Below are positions 34,337 to 42,217 of a stretch of DNA of 64,000 bases, piece after piece. Source of the stretch: Thermohalobaculum sp039184865 (GTDB lineage Bacteria; Pseudomonadota; Alphaproteobacteria; Rhodobacterales; Rhodobacteraceae); the NCBI GenBank assembly GCA_039184865.1, contig JBCDAV010000007.1, forward strand, positions 1 through 64,000, written 5' to 3'. The translations under genes and the position numbers were made by a program. How positions within the stretch are numbered: position 1 is the stretch's first letter; every line of letters starts with the position of its first letter. The notes under the pieces are model-generated. The model did no database searches and had not been told where the DNA came from. It worked only from the letters and a program-made list of their open reading frames with translations.

Positions 34337-34557
34337 CCGACTTCACAACCAATCAGGTCAGCCCGCAAAGCAAGACCCCAGGTATCGAATACAAGCTCTA
34401 TTTCGCGATCATCTTTCTCATCTCGCTGCCGTGGGCATTCGTGTCCTGGGCGCTCGGCCTGGCACGGCCGGATGACGAAGACGTCGCAGGCAAGGGGTTC
34501 ATTGGCCGCGCCTGGCACCAGGCATCGGTCATCACTCCGCTGATCTTCTCGGCGTGA
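34333..34557 (+). CDS. pufQ: PufQ, bacteriochlorophyll synthesis / puf regulatory membrane protein
   Basis: A 74-residue protein with one membrane helix (YKLYFAIIFLISLPWAFVSWAL, about residues 20-41), matching PufQ of Rhodobacter in size, topology and position between bchZ and pufB. PufQ influences bacteriochlorophyll synthesis, probably at the protoporphyrin branch. The start overlaps the bchZ stop (ATGA). Confidence 0.9.
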   Translation: MTDFTTNQVSPQSKTPGIEYKLYFAIIFLISLPWAFVSWALGLARPDDEDVAGKGFIGRAWHQASVITPLIFSA

Positions 34558-34570
34558 CCCCTTCTACCCA

Positions 34571-34599
34571 GATCTCTCCCGCCTTCGGGTGGGAAGATC
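34571..34599 (+). other. RNA hairpin between pufQ and pufB (1)
   Basis: GATCTCTCCCGCC and GGTGGGAAGATC can pair around a TTCG tetraloop with one bulged C. UUCG-capped stem; probable processing or stabilising element of the polycistronic puf mRNA. Confidence 0.65.
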
Positions 34600-34630
34600 G
34601 CCGGGCGGGAACCCTTCCACCCGGTGTGTC

Positions 34631-34648
34631 GCCGTGCTTCGGCACGGC
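34631..34648 (+). other. RNA hairpin between pufQ and pufB (2)
   Basis: GCCGTGC-TTCG-GCACGGC is a perfect seven-base-pair stem with a TTCG tetraloop, 26 bp before pufB. Together with the previous hairpin it would protect the 5' end of a processed pufBA message. Confidence 0.7.
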
Positions 34649-34674
34649 ATCAGTCAAGCGATCCGGAGGATAAC

Positions 34675-34830
34675 ATGGCTGAACCGAGCGGCCTGTCTTT
34701 TACAGGTCTCACCGACGAAGAGGCCCAGGAATTGCACGCGGTGTACCTGAGCGGGATGTGGCTGTTCGTGGCAGTCGCACTTCTGGCTCATCTCGCCGTG
34801 TTCATCTGGCGCCCTTGGTTCTACTCGTAA
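34675..34830 (+). CDS. pufB: Light-harvesting 1 beta polypeptide
   Basis: A 51-residue LH1 beta chain. A polar acidic N-terminus with TDEEAQELHAVYLSGMW is followed by one membrane helix. The bacteriochlorophyll-ligating His is in ALLAHLAVFIWRPWFYS, and the C-terminal WRPW motif is present. The ATG at 34675 has a CCGGAGGATAAC site; the in-frame ATG at 34624 is inside the hairpin region. Confidence 0.97.
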   Translation: MAEPSGLSFTGLTDEEAQELHAVYLSGMWLFVAVALLAHLAVFIWRPWFYS

Positions 34831-34843
34831 GGGGGACTGAACG

Positions 34844-35026
34844 ATGAGCAAGTTCTACAAGATCTGGCTGATCTTCGACCCGCGTCGCGTTTTCGTGGCG
34901 CAGGGTGTGTTCCTCTTCCTGCTGGCAGCGATGATCCATCTCGTCCTGCTCAGCACGGACCACTACAACTGGTTCGAGATTGCCGGGGCGGAAGCTGCTG
35001 CGGAAGTGGCTGCAAAAGGCAGCTGA
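34844..35026 (+). CDS. pufA: Light-harvesting 1 alpha polypeptide
   Basis: A 60-residue LH1 alpha chain. It begins MSKFYKIWLIFDPRRVFVAQ and has one membrane helix with the bacteriochlorophyll-binding His in LLAAMIHLVLLST, followed by HYNWFE. A GGGGGACTGAACG site precedes the ATG. It pairs with PufB in the LH1 ring around the reaction centre. Confidence 0.97.
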   Translation: MSKFYKIWLIFDPRRVFVAQGVFLFLLAAMIHLVLLSTDHYNWFEIAGAEAAAEVAAKGS

Positions 35027-35043
35027 CCAATCGTCGGAAGAAA

Positions 35044-35071
35044 GCTGCGGGCGACATGCTTCGCCCGCAGC
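35044..35071 (+). other. pufA-pufL intercistronic stem-loop (mRNA stability element)
   Basis: GCTGCGGGCGA pairs perfectly with TCGCCCGCAGC around a six-base loop (catgct). A strong hairpin at this exact position is known in Rhodobacter to stabilise the pufBA segment and set a higher LH1:RC ratio; the same function is inferred here. Confidence 0.85.
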
Positions 35072-35089
35072 AACCCTACTAACCTAACG

Positions 35090-35105
35090 GTCCGCAACAG
35101 CGGAC
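35090..35105 (+). other. Second small stem-loop before pufL
   Basis: GTCCGC-AACA-GCGGAC forms a perfect six-base-pair stem, ending 19 bp before pufL. It is probably part of the same intercistronic structured region. Confidence 0.55.
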
Positions 35106-35124
35106 AGGCAGACGGATACGGATC

Positions 35125-35973
35125 ATGGCGCTGCTGAGCTTTGAAAGAAAATACCGGGTACCCGGTGGCACACTGATCGGAGGCGATCTCTTCGATTTCT
35201 GGGTCGGCCCCTTCTATGTCGGGTTCTTCGGCGTGACGACGATCTTCTGGGCTGCACTGGGCACGATACTGATATTTTATGGCGCCTCTCTTGGCGACAC
35301 CTGGAATCCCTGGCTGATCTCCATCGAACCGCCTGAGCTTGAGGTCGGCCTCGGCTTTGCGCCGCTTCAGGAGGGCGGGCTCTGGCAGCTGATCACGATC
35401 TGCGCGCACGGCGCGTTCATCAGCTGGATGCTGCGTGAAATCGAGATCTGCCGGAAGCTCGGCATGGGCTACCATGTCCCGATCGCGTTCGGCTTCGCGA
35501 TCTTCGCCTACACCACGCTGGTCGTCATTCGGCCCGTCCTGATGGGCGCCTGGGCGCACGGCTTCCCGTACGGCATCTTCAGCCATCTCGATTGGGTGAA
35601 CAACGTCGGCTACGCCTACGGCAACTTCCACTACAATCCAGCCCACATGATCGCCATCACGTTCTTCTTCACGACGACGCTGGCGCTGGCCTTGCACGGG
35701 TCGCTGATCCTTTCGGCCGCGAACCCGGAGAAGGGCGAGGAAATGCGCACGCCCGAGCATGAGGACACGTTCTTCCGTGACTTCATCGGCTATTCGATCG
35801 GGCCGCTCGGCATCCACCGCCTCGGTCTGCTACTGGCTCTGAATGCCGGTTTCTGGTCGGCGGTCTGCATCGTGATCTCGGGAACCGTCTGGTTCGACGC
35901 CTGGGCCGACTGGTGGTTCTGGTATGTCGACTTGCCCTTCTGGGCCGATCTCGAAGGAGGTCCCAATGGCTGA
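35125..35973 (+). CDS. pufL: Photosynthetic reaction centre L subunit
   Basis: A 282-residue, five-helix reaction-centre subunit. Key residues can be placed: the histidines of HYNPAHM (L168 and the special-pair ligand L173), LALALHGS (iron ligand L190), GIHRLG (L230), and the acidic EHEDTFFRD proton-delivery site (Glu L212, Asp L213). The start MALLSFERKYRVPGGTLIGGD is the family start. It overlaps pufM by eight bases. Confidence 0.98.
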   Translation: MALLSFERKYRVPGGTLIGGDLFDFWVGPFYVGFFGVTTIFWAALGTILIFYGASLGDTWNPWLISIEPPELEVGLGFAPLQEGGLWQLITICAHGAFISWMLREIEICRKLGMGYHVPIAFGFAIFAYTTLVVIRPVLMGAWAHGFPYGIFSHLDWVNNVGYAYGNFHYNPAHMIAITFFFTTTLALALHGSLILSAANPEKGEEMRTPEHEDTFFRDFIGYSIGPLGIHRLGLLLALNAGFWSAVCIVISGTVWFDAWADWWFWYVDLPFWADLEGGPNG

Positions 35974-36892
35974 GTATCAAAACATCTTCAACCAGATCCA
36001 GGTCGAGGGACCGCCTGAAATGGGCATGGTCGAAGACGCCGATCTGGGTGAGCGCACCAAGGGCGCGACGTTCTCCAGGCTCACCGGCTGGTTCGGCAAC
36101 GCTCAGTTCGGCCCGATCTATCTGGGATCGTTCGGTGTGGTGTCGCTGGCAACCGGCGCGATCTGGTTCGTCCTCGTCGGCTTTGCCTTCTGGGAGCAGG
36201 CTGGATTCAGCCCGGGCGTCTTCATGCGCGACCTGTTCTACCTCTCGCTCGATCCGCCGCCCGCTGAATACGGGCTCAGCATGCCGCCGATGCGCGAGGG
36301 CGGGTTGTGGTTGATCGCAAGCTTCTTCCTTCTGGTGTCCGTGCTTGCCTGGTGGGCGCGGTCCTGGGTGCTGGCCAAGCAACTGCGCATGGGCAAGCAC
36401 GTCTTCTGGGCGTTCGGCGCCGCGATCTGGCTGTTCCTCGTGCTCGGCCTCTTCCGGCCGGTACTCGTGGGCAGCTGGTCCGAAGCCGTGCCTTACGGGA
36501 TCTTCACTCACCTTGACTGGACGCTGACGTTCTCGGTCGTGCACGGAAACCTGTTCTACAACCCGTTCCATGCACTCTCGATCGCGTTCCTCTACGGCTC
36601 AACGCTGCTGTTCGCCATGCACGGTGCGACGATCCTCGCGGTCTCGCGCTTCGGTGGCGACCGCGAACTCGAACAGATCGCCGACCGGGGCACCGCCTCC
36701 GAGCGCGCAGCCTTGTTCTGGCGCTGGACGATGGGCTTCAACGCCACGATGGAAGGCATTCACCGCTGGGCGTGGTGGTTCGCGATCCTGACACCCATCA
36801 CCGGAGGTATCGGAATCCTGCTGTCCGGTACCGTCGTGGACAACTGGTACGAATGGGCGCAGATCCGCGGCTTCGCACCCCTCGATGAGTGA
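35966..36892 (+). CDS. pufM: Photosynthetic reaction centre M subunit
   Basis: A 308-residue reaction-centre subunit. It shows FYNPFHALSIAFLYGS (special-pair ligand His M202 and Tyr M210), LFAMHGATIL (iron ligand His M219), RELEQIADRGTASERAALFWRW (Glu M234, Trp M252 near QA) and EGIHRW (His M266). The start MAEYQNIFNQIQVEGPPEMG at 35966 has an AAGGAGG site; an in-frame ATG 42 bp earlier lies within pufL. No pufC follows. Confidence 0.98.
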   Translation: MAEYQNIFNQIQVEGPPEMGMVEDADLGERTKGATFSRLTGWFGNAQFGPIYLGSFGVVSLATGAIWFVLVGFAFWEQAGFSPGVFMRDLFYLSLDPPPAEYGLSMPPMREGGLWLIASFFLLVSVLAWWARSWVLAKQLRMGKHVFWAFGAAIWLFLVLGLFRPVLVGSWSEAVPYGIFTHLDWTLTFSVVHGNLFYNPFHALSIAFLYGSTLLFAMHGATILAVSRFGGDRELEQIADRGTASERAALFWRWTMGFNATMEGIHRWAWWFAILTPITGGIGILLSGTVVDNWYEWAQIRGFAPLDE

Positions 36893-36906
36893 GAAGGCAT
36901 GATCCA

Positions 36907-37191
36907 ATGACCAACCAAGACGAAGGCACAAATCAGATGATAACAAAGGAGCCGACGATGCTCTCGATGATCATCGTCGGACAGATGGCCAAGGGTGCGG
37001 CGGTGGCGGCGTTCGTGGTCTTCGGCCCGGTCGTGTTCATCTACGCGCTCTACTTCCTCGGCACCTTCCTGCCACCGGAGTCCAAGGAAGCAGACGACCC
37101 GACACCGGATTCCTTCTCGGCTTACGAGCAAATCTGGGACGGGCCGGTCCTCAGCCGGTCAAGCTTCGGGGACGGCACATGGACGGCGTGA
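36907..37191 (+). CDS. pufX: PufX-like reaction centre/LH1 core protein
   Basis: A 94-residue single-helix protein immediately after pufM. Counting from ATG 36907, the segment GQMAKGAAV falls at residues 25-33, in exact register with FQMMKGAGW at 25-33 of R. sphaeroides PufX as I recall it, and the helix ends in LGTFLPPE as PufX ends in VGRMLPIQ. PufX opens the LH1 ring for quinone exchange. The acidic, Ser-rich C-terminal tail (DDPTPDSFSAYEQIWDGP...) is longer than in Rhodobacter. A shorter start at 36958 has a better AAAGGAG site and cannot be excluded. Confidence 0.8.
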   Translation: MTNQDEGTNQMITKEPTMLSMIIVGQMAKGAAVAAFVVFGPVVFIYALYFLGTFLPPESKEADDPTPDSFSAYEQIWDGPVLSRSSFGDGTWTA

Positions 37192-37874
37192 GCGCGGCGT
37201 CCATGAACAACGATCCGACCGACGAAAACACGATCGGTCGCGGAACGGTAGACCGTCCCTACGGTCTGCCGGAACGGCTTCCCGAAGACGAGAGAATTCT
37301 CTGGCAGGGTCGGCCGAACAGTTGGGCGCTCGCGCGCGAGTCGCTCTTCATTGACTGGATCGCGGGATACACGCTGGTGATCGCGCTCTGGCGCGCGGGA
37401 TCGCTGATGGATCTCATGCCGGTTTGGGCCGCGCTTGGCGCTGCCGTGCCCATACTGCTCGCAGGGGCGCTGGCGATCGCGATTCTCTGGCTGATCGCCT
37501 ACGCACAGGCGCGCAGTGCGGTCTACACGATCACCAACAAGCGCGTCGTCATGCAGATCGGCGCGGCCCTGACCCTGACGCTGAACCTGCCCTTCCGCGA
37601 AATCGCGAGCGCAGGGCTCAGCCTTCGTCGCGACGGAAAGGGCACGATCGCGTTCGAGACATCGGGAAGCAGCCGGATTTCCTACCTCGTTTGCTGGCCG
37701 CATGCCCGGCCGTGGCGCTGGAACCCGACCCAGCCGGCGTTCCGGTGCATCAAGGACGCGGAAGCTGTTGCCGAACTTCTGGCCGGCGCCGTCCAGACCC
37801 ACTCGATGCCCGTGAGGGATGCCGCGGCCTGGCCGACAGGCAATCCTGCCACTGCCAGCATAGCCGCGGAGTAA
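37179..37874 (+). CDS. puhB: Second PuhB paralogue at the end of the puf operon
   Basis: A 231-residue PuhB-family protein. It has the same entry motif EDERILWQGRP (about residue 36), two hydrophobic segments, the PH-like core AVYTITNKRVVMQIGAAL and the conserved RISYLVCWPHARPW...PTQPAFRCIKDAEAV block. The start at 37179 overlaps pufX by 13 bases with a GGGGA site. By eye it shares roughly 40-50 % of core residues with PuhB at 2973-3602 but has longer termini. It is followed four bases later by an intact puhC, so reaction-centre assembly factors are co-transcribed with pufLM. Confidence 0.9.
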   Translation: MDGVSAASMNNDPTDENTIGRGTVDRPYGLPERLPEDERILWQGRPNSWALARESLFIDWIAGYTLVIALWRAGSLMDLMPVWAALGAAVPILLAGALAIAILWLIAYAQARSAVYTITNKRVVMQIGAALTLTLNLPFREIASAGLSLRRDGKGTIAFETSGSSRISYLVCWPHARPWRWNPTQPAFRCIKDAEAVAELLAGAVQTHSMPVRDAAAWPTGNPATASIAAE

Positions 37875-37878
37875 CCGC

Positions 37879-38334
37879 ATGCAGAACGTCCAGGCCATAA
37901 AACGTCCGGTTGACAACAAGGTTTCGCGCACGCTGATGACGGCCATCGTCGTCCTTTTGTCGTTGATCCTTGCGATGGTCGCGACCGCGCGGCTTCTCGG
38001 CATGGAGCCCGTCGCGAAGCCGGCCTCGGGCCCCATCCTGGCCGAACGGGTCCTGTTTCTCGAAAGCAGCATCGCGGGCGAAGTGCAGGTGACCGGTCAG
38101 GACGGCGAAACCATCGCTCACTTGCCCGATGGCAAGGGAGTGTTCATCTCGACCATCCACCGGGTCGTGAAACGCGAGCGGTTGCGCTTCCAGGTCGATC
38201 CGAACGGGCCGCTTCACCTGCGACGCCGGGCGGGCAACGTCCTGTCGCTCTACGACCCTCTGACGGAACAGAGCATCACGCTCAAAGGCTTCGGGCGGGA
38301 CAACATCGCCGCGTTTGCAAAGCTGCTGCCTTAA
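37879..38334 (+). CDS. puhC: Photosynthetic complex assembly protein PuhC (intact copy in puf operon)
   Basis: A 151-residue PuhC-family protein. It has an N-terminal membrane anchor (LMTAIVVLLSLILAMVATARLLGM, about residues 19-42), a periplasmic domain with LPDGKGVFISTIHRVVKRERLR, and the closing FGRDNIAAFAKLLP signature. PuhC supports RC-LH1 assembly. This is the only complete puhC in the window; the usual site next to acsF has a truncated remnant. It follows puhB by four bases with a GGAG site. Confidence 0.9.
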   Translation: MQNVQAIKRPVDNKVSRTLMTAIVVLLSLILAMVATARLLGMEPVAKPASGPILAERVLFLESSIAGEVQVTGQDGETIAHLPDGKGVFISTIHRVVKRERLRFQVDPNGPLHLRRRAGNVLSLYDPLTEQSITLKGFGRDNIAAFAKLLP

Positions 38335-38456
38335 AGCACGAAACCCGGCTGATTAGCTTGGCCGGGCACATCGACCCGCCGCAGTCGCAGCATCCCATCG
38401 TCCGCTTTGCAGTAGATCTGGCCCCGGACGCCGTTCGGACGGATTTGAGCTGCCAT
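38331..38456 (-). CDS. Possible 41-codon hypothetical protein
   Basis: An open frame starting MAAQIRPNGVRGQIYCKADD and ending QPGFVL, convergent with and overlapping the last four bases of puhC. No ribosome-binding site is evident and I recognise no family; it fills the otherwise empty gap before the AEC transporter gene. Weak call. Confidence 0.2.
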   Translation of the reverse strand: MAAQIRPNGVRGQIYCKADDGMLRLRRVDVPGQANQPGFVL

Positions 38457-38488
38457 GAGGGTTGAGAGGCGCCCGATGCGACGGGGAC

Positions 38489-39433
38489 TCAAACCCCGAG
38501 GAACCACAGCCATCCTGTGATGGTGGCGAGGCTCAGGATCGTAGCGATGATGACCGTGCTCGCCGCCGTCCCGACAGCGCGGTTGTAGACGGTCGCAAAG
38601 ATGTAGCTGTTGATGCCCGTCGGCATGCAGGCAATCAACACCGTGGCCTGAACGTACTCCACCGAGAGATCGAAAATCTGCGCGGTAATTACCCAGGCGA
38701 CCGCGGGATGGATAAAAAGCGAGAGGACCGAGACCATCAACGCTTCGCCGATCTCGGCCTTGATGCTGTAGCGCGTCAGAACACCACCCAGCGCGAATAG
38801 GGCCACCGGCAATGCCGCATCGGCCATCATGTTGAGCGCATCCTGCCCGACCGTCGGGATCGGCAACGCAATCAGGTTGGCCGCCATGCCGAGCATCAGG
38901 CCGATCATCAGCGGGTTCTGGAAGGTCGTCGTGAAGGCCTTGCGGAAGCCCGCCCAAATCGTCTCGCTGTCGCGCCGCACGGCCTCCATGGTCACGAAGC
39001 CCATGAACCAGTTGTACATCGAGTGGAAGGCAATGATTCCGAACACCGCGCCCATGGTCGCTTCACCGAAGGCCCGGTCCGCGATCGGGATCCCGAGCAT
39101 CACCGCATTGGGGAAGAAGGCGCAGAAGCCGACGGCCACTGCCTCGCCGGGGCGGCGCTTCCAGATCGCGCGCGACAGGAAGATCGCGGCGAAGAACGCC
39201 ACCGTGCCGGACCCGAAGAATCCGATCATTGCATAGACGTTCAGCGAGGTGCTGAGATCGGTGTGGAACATCGCGTTGAACAGCAGCACCGGAACCGCGA
39301 TCGAGACCTGAAACTTGATCAGCGCGTCCATGATCCCATCGGTCAGGAACTTGCTGAAGACCGAAAGATAGCCAGCACAGATCAACACAAAGACTGGCAC
39401 GACGATTTCGAGGAGCGTGAGAAGAATGCTCAA
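38489..39433 (-). CDS. AEC-family (auxin efflux carrier-like) transporter
   Basis: A 314-residue inner-membrane protein with about ten hydrophobic helices in two halves, matching the AEC/membrane transport protein family. Polar breaks typical of the fold occur at GFCAFFPNAVMLGIPI (about residues 99-114) and IACMPTGINSYIFA near the C-terminus. The substrate is unknown; bacterial members export small organic acids. Its ATG overlaps the stop of the MBL hydrolase gene, making it the last gene of a minus-strand housekeeping operon. Confidence 0.88.
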   Translation of the reverse strand: MSILLTLLEIVVPVFVLICAGYLSVFSKFLTDGIMDALIKFQVSIAVPVLLFNAMFHTDLSTSLNVYAMIGFFGSGTVAFFAAIFLSRAIWKRRPGEAVAVGFCAFFPNAVMLGIPIADRAFGEATMGAVFGIIAFHSMYNWFMGFVTMEAVRRDSETIWAGFRKAFTTTFQNPLMIGLMLGMAANLIALPIPTVGQDALNMMADAALPVALFALGGVLTRYSIKAEIGEALMVSVLSLFIHPAVAWVITAQIFDLSVEYVQATVLIACMPTGINSYIFATVYNRAVGTAASTVIIATILSLATITGWLWFLGV

Positions 39434-40248
39434 ACGGCACTCATCTCGTATTCGAGCACGAGGCCGTCATGGGCCGGAGACACGTTGTCCGGCGTCTGGA
39501 TGGCCAGTGTTTCGTAATCGATATCGACGTGCAGATTGGTGAGGATCGCGCGCTTGGGTGCGGCCTTCTTGATCCACGCGACCGCCGTCTCGACGTTGGC
39601 GTGGCTCGGATGCGGGGTGTAGCGCAACGCATCGGTAATCCAGCAGTCTATGCCGTTCACCGCGCTCCAGCCGGCCTCGGACATTTCCGAGAGATCCGGC
39701 GTGTAGACCACCGGACCAATCCGAAATCCGAGGGCGATCGTGTCGCCATGTGGCACATCGAAGGGTTCGCAGGTGATCTCCCCGCCGCGACCGTCGACCG
39801 TCACGGGCCCGTCGATCAGATGTTTGTCCATGATCGGCGGATAGGACGATCCTGGCGGCGTCTCGAAAACATAGCCGAACCGCGCATCCATCGTTTTGGT
39901 GGTGCGCTCGTCCATCCAGCACGGCAGGCGCGCACGGCGATTGAACACCACCATGCGCAGGTCATCGATCCCATGCACGTGATCGGCATGATCGTGCGTG
40001 AGGATCAAGGCATTGAGCCAACCGGCACCGGCATCGATCAGTTGCTCGCGCACGTCGGGACCTGCGTCCAGCAGTACGGTCGTGTTGCCCTCCGGACCAA
40101 TCCGCTGCACCAGAAGCGCGCAACGACGGCGCCGGTTCTTCGGATTCTCGGGATCGCAGGCACCCCAGATCGGTCCTTTCGGTCCGATCCGTGGCACACC
40201 TCCTGACGATCCGCACCCGAGGATCGTGAACCGCAGCATATCGCTCAT
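39430..40248 (-). CDS. MBL-fold metallo-hydrolase (PhnP/RNase Z-like)
   Basis: A 272-residue metallo-beta-lactamase-fold hydrolase. It has the zinc motif LILTHDHADHVHGIDD (about residues 81-96), an N-terminal GCGSSGGVPRIGP loop, further metal ligands in VPHGDTIALGF and the C-terminal NLHVDIDYETL. It resembles the PhnP-like phosphodiesterase subgroup conserved beside tatD, holB and tmk in alphaproteobacteria. Substrate unknown. It overlaps tatD by four bases. Confidence 0.88.
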   Translation of the reverse strand: MSDMLRFTILGCGSSGGVPRIGPKGPIWGACDPENPKNRRRRCALLVQRIGPEGNTTVLLDAGPDVREQLIDAGAGWLNALILTHDHADHVHGIDDLRMVVFNRRARLPCWMDERTTKTMDARFGYVFETPPGSSYPPIMDKHLIDGPVTVDGRGGEITCEPFDVPHGDTIALGFRIGPVVYTPDLSEMSEAGWSAVNGIDCWITDALRYTPHPSHANVETAVAWIKKAAPKRAILTNLHVDIDYETLAIQTPDNVSPAHDGLVLEYEMSAV

Positions 40249-41048
40249 GCGGCGGCCTGCCGGCCCGAGGCTTTCCAGAACAGCCGGTCGAAGTTCTCCG
40301 AAGTAGCCTTGCAGAATGCCTCGTAACTCACGCCCATCGTCTCGGCACCTTTAGCGGCGGTGAGCGCGCTGTATGCAGGCTCGCAGCGCTTGCCGCGATG
40401 AGGCGGCGGAGCGAGATAAGGGCTGTCGGTCTCGACCAGAATGCGGTCCAGTGGTGCGGCGGCAAATATCTCGCGCAACGCAGTCGACTTCGGAAACGCG
40501 GCGATCCCGGACATCGAGAGATAGAAGCCGAGATCAAGACAGGTCCGTGCCAGATCCGCCCCGGACGAGAAGCAATGCATCACGCACGAATACGGACCTC
40601 TGGTGTACTCTTCGGACAGGATGCGCGCCATATCCTCATCGGCATCGCGGGCGTGAATGATCAGCGGCAGCCCGGTACGGCGGCAGGCTTCGATGTGGAT
40701 GCGCAGGCTTTCCTGCTGCTCGGCCATGCTCTCTGATGTGTAATGGTAGTCGAGACCCGTTTCGCCGATCGCGATCATCTTCGGGTGCGCTGCCAGCGCA
40801 ACCAGTTCATCGACCGTCGCCATCGGTTCGTCGGCGACGCTCATCGGGTGAGTTCCGGCGGCGTAGAAGACACTTTCGAAGCGGTCGGCCAACGCGCGGA
40901 CGCGAGGCTCGTTCCGCAGCCTCGTGCAGATCGTGACCATGCGCATCACGCCCGCCGAGTGCGCGCGCGCAACGACGTCATCCAGATCGGCCTGAAGGTT
41001 CTCGAAATCGAGGTGACAATGGCTGTCGACCAGTTCAGGCAGAGACAT
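40245..41048 (-). CDS. tatD: TatD-family metal-dependent hydrolase
   Basis: A 267-residue TIM-barrel DNase/hydrolase. Its metal-binding motifs are DSHCHLDF (about residues 8-15), AIGETGLDYHY, IIHARDADED, MHCFSS and the terminal VETDSPYLAPPPHRGKRCEP. It is coupled to the MBL hydrolase downstream and 20 bp from holB upstream; many relatives have metG between holB and tatD, which is missing here. Confidence 0.92.
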   Translation of the reverse strand: MSLPELVDSHCHLDFENLQADLDDVVARAHSAGVMRMVTICTRLRNEPRVRALADRFESVFYAAGTHPMSVADEPMATVDELVALAAHPKMIAIGETGLDYHYTSESMAEQQESLRIHIEACRRTGLPLIIHARDADEDMARILSEEYTRGPYSCVMHCFSSGADLARTCLDLGFYLSMSGIAAFPKSTALREIFAAAPLDRILVETDSPYLAPPPHRGKRCEPAYSALTAAKGAETMGVSYEAFCKATSENFDRLFWKASGRQAAA

Positions 41049-41068
41049 GGCTGGGCCCTAGCGCGCGT

Positions 41069-42217
41069 TCAGGCGGCCACCGAGTTCAGGCGCGCCAGCG
41101 TGGAATCGAGTTGCAGGAACGTATCTAGGATGGTCTGGCCCGGGTCAAGATTGACCGCGACGGCATGGCGGGACCGCGCCGTGACCTCGGCGAAGAGTTC
41201 GGCCCACAAGCGTCCCTGCTCCGGCGTCGCCGCGACGCGCGCAATCAAAGCCTGTTCGCCTGGCGCCGCTTCGGGCGGCGGTCTTCCGTGTCCGGCCGCA
41301 CGCGCCAAGCGGGCAACCAGCAGTTTGATCAGGTCCAGCAGCTGTCGGTAGGTTTCGTCGTTTTGCCGTCCCGCGCAACGTTCGACCATCCGGGCGATGC
41401 CCGCGCGGTCGATCCGCCCGCCATTGCGTAGCAAACCGATCAGATCACGATAGAGTTCGAGCCCGTCACCGGCCACGAAGCGCAACGCATCGCCAACCGA
41501 TCCGCCGGATAGCTGGGCAAGCGCTGTCGCATTCTTAGCTTCCGGAGCAACACCAAGTGCCTCGAGAACCAGTCCGAGGTCCGTCGCGCCCAAGGGGCTG
41601 AGATCGAGCGTTCTGCATCGCGACCGGATCGTCGGCAGCAGCCCGGCAGGCGCGTGGCTGATGAGCAAAAACAGCGTCTCCGCCGGTGGCTCCTCAAGAA
41701 ATTTTAGCAGGGCGTTCGCTGCGTTGCGGTTCATCAGATCGGCATCATCGACGATGATCACCCGCCAGCCACCATCGGCGGCCGAAAGCGACAGGAAACG
41801 ACGCACCGCGCGGACGTCATCGACGACGATCTCGGTCCGCATCCGGCCGGTTGTCGGTTGCGGCGTGCGTCGCAGGACCGACAGCCGAGGTTCGGACTGG
41901 GCTTCAATGCGCGCCTGAACCGGACAATCGCCCGGAGTTTCCAGGGATTCCGGAACACCGGATATCGCATCGCCGAAAAGTCCACCGCCATCGTCAGGCG
42001 GCTTGGCAATCATCATCCGCGCGATCTTGTAGGCGAGCGTCGCCTTGCCGATCCCGCGCGGGCCCCGGAGCAGCCACGCATGATGCAGCCGCCCTTGCGC
42101 CAGGGCATCCAGGAAGGCGCGCTCGGCGTCCCCTTGCCCGACAAGCCGACGCGCAGCGCGGGGATGCGGGAAGCCCGGCACGCAATCCGGTTCGGGCAGT
42201 GCGGTATCATCGGCCAT
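41069..42217 (-). CDS. holB: DNA polymerase III subunit delta'
   Basis: A 382-residue clamp-loader AAA+ subunit. It has a P-loop-like GPRGIGKATLAYKIARM (about residues 44-60), the Walker B/sensor region IIVDDADLMNRNAANALLKFLEEPP, and the SRC-type motif TIRSRCRTL. The ATG at 42217 overlaps the tmk stop by one base; an in-frame ATG 87 bp upstream lies inside tmk. Confidence 0.92.
   Translation of the reverse strand: MADDTALPEPDCVPGFPHPRAARRLVGQGDAERAFLDALAQGRLHHAWLLRGPRGIGKATLAYKIARMMIAKPPDDGGGLFGDAISGVPESLETPGDCPVQARIEAQSEPRLSVLRRTPQPTTGRMRTEIVVDDVRAVRRFLSLSAADGGWRVIIVDDADLMNRNAANALLKFLEEPPAETLFLLISHAPAGLLPTIRSRCRTLDLSPLGATDLGLVLEALGVAPEAKNATALAQLSGGSVGDALRFVAGDGLELYRDLIGLLRNGGRIDRAGIARMVERCAGRQNDETYRQLLDLIKLLVARLARAAGHGRPPPEAAPGEQALIARVAATPEQGRLWAELFAEVTARSRHAVAVNLDPGQTILDTFLQLDSTLARLNSVAA

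Noticed and set aside
36893..37191. Possible pufC (tetrahaem cytochrome subunit) after pufM
   Set aside because: The product has no CxxCH motif and only 94 residues; it fits PufX, not PufC.
38335..38370. CCCGGC/GCCGGG hairpin after the second puhC as a puf terminator
   Set aside because: The stem is only six base pairs with an 11-base loop and no T-tract, so too weak to call.
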